Under the pieces are notes generated by a model that did no database searches, was not told the DNA's origin, and worked only from the letters and a program-made list of their open reading frames with translations. 5,154 nt of DNA. Source: Treponema sp. (GTDB lineage: Bacteria > Spirochaetota > Spirochaetia > Treponematales > Breznakiellaceae). The stretch covers positions 1 through 5,154 of the forward strand of contig JAIRTS010000258.1 in NCBI GenBank assembly GCA_031254795.1. Direction: 5' to 3'. This document shows, one piece after another, positions 4,996-5,154 of the stretch. Position 1 is the stretch's first letter. Every line of letters begins with the position of its first letter. The position numbers were made by a program, and so were the translations under genes.

Positions 4996-5154
4996 TTAAG
5001 CGGCTTGCCCACAGGTAAAGATATCAGGGGCAAGGCAGCCAAGCGCCGAATGAAGCCGAATCCGGTTGTAACACGCCTCGACATACATGAACACCGATTG
5101 TCTCGCCTCCGTCGCCGAATATTCGCCGTCCAGCGTTTCCAGTTCCCGTCTCAG
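4996..5154 (-). CDS. IS3-family transposase OrfB, C-terminal 52 residues (partial)
   Basis: Read on the minus strand from the window edge to the TAA at 4996-4998. It starts LRRELETLDGEYSATEARQS, then VFMYVEACYNRIRLHSAL and LAPDIFTCGQAA. The blocks KRELETLDG, YNRIR.HSALGYLAP and the final short tail are the standard C terminus of IS3-family OrfB, the DDE integrase subunit that cuts and joins the element ends. The visible part has no stop or frameshift and fewer odd substitutions than element A. The copy may therefore be younger and could be intact outside the window. The catalytic triad itself is mostly upstream and not visible. Trp and Gly changes (GCLAP for GYLAP, ACYN for AYYN) are minor. 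Confidence 0.85.
   Translation of the reverse strand: MRRELETLDGEYSATEARQSVFMYVEACYNRIRLHSALGCLAPDIFTCGQAA

Larger units (their letters stand above)
4968..5154 (-). mobile_element. IS3-type element B, right end, minus strand, continues past window
   Basis: The terminal repeat lies at about 4968-4992, and inward of it is the 3' end of an orfB on the minus strand. The element is of the same broad type as A but in the opposite orientation, and abuts A's orfB at the point where A loses homology. The simplest reading is that B inserted into A, or that a rearrangement joined them. The rest of B lies beyond position 5154. Confidence 0.7.

Overview
The window looks like a stretch of spirochete chromosome, most likely a Treponema-type host-associated (termite-gut-like) genome. 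This is an inference. It rests on a PEGA-domain envelope protein, a decayed hypothetical gene whose protein I recall from treponemes, and IS1- and IS3-type transposases like those common in such genomes. No 16S rRNA gene or other firm taxonomic marker is present.

The left two thirds (about 1-3296) are ordinary, intact genes on the + strand. First is a stand-alone CheY-like receiver protein (62-469). Next is prfB, peptide chain release factor 2 (580-1687), which must be read through a programmed +1 frameshift at an in-frame UGA (652-654). A convincing -35/-10 pair (545-573) puts the predicted transcription start on, or next to, the prfB start codon, so the mRNA may be leaderless. Third is a 509-residue exported, membrane-anchored PEGA-domain protein of unknown function (1767-3296).

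The right third (about 3527-5154) is a graveyard of nested, truncated pieces. In order: (i) a frameshifted, internally deleted remnant of a conserved hypothetical protein (3527-3880); (ii) the N-terminal third of an IS1-type transposase whose zinc-finger cysteines are mostly lost (about 3881-4257); (iii) a 67-codon fragment of a C-type lectin domain in a third frame (4245-4445); (iv) the left part of an IS3-type element (4446-about 4968) with its inverted repeat, broken orfA, a -1 slippery heptamer and truncated orfB; (v) on the minus strand, the right end of a second, related IS3-type element (about 4968-5154), with the last 52 codons of its orfB. The order of breaks suggests successive insertions and deletions. 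Base composition rises visibly from the AT-leaning receiver gene to the very GC-rich IS3 remnant.

The three intact genes show no obvious shared pathway. I found no CRISPR array, tRNA, rRNA, diversity-generating reverse transcriptase or defence operon. The least obvious items are the lectin fragment hidden between two transposons and the prfB recoding site, which sits at the tip of a perfect inverted repeat.
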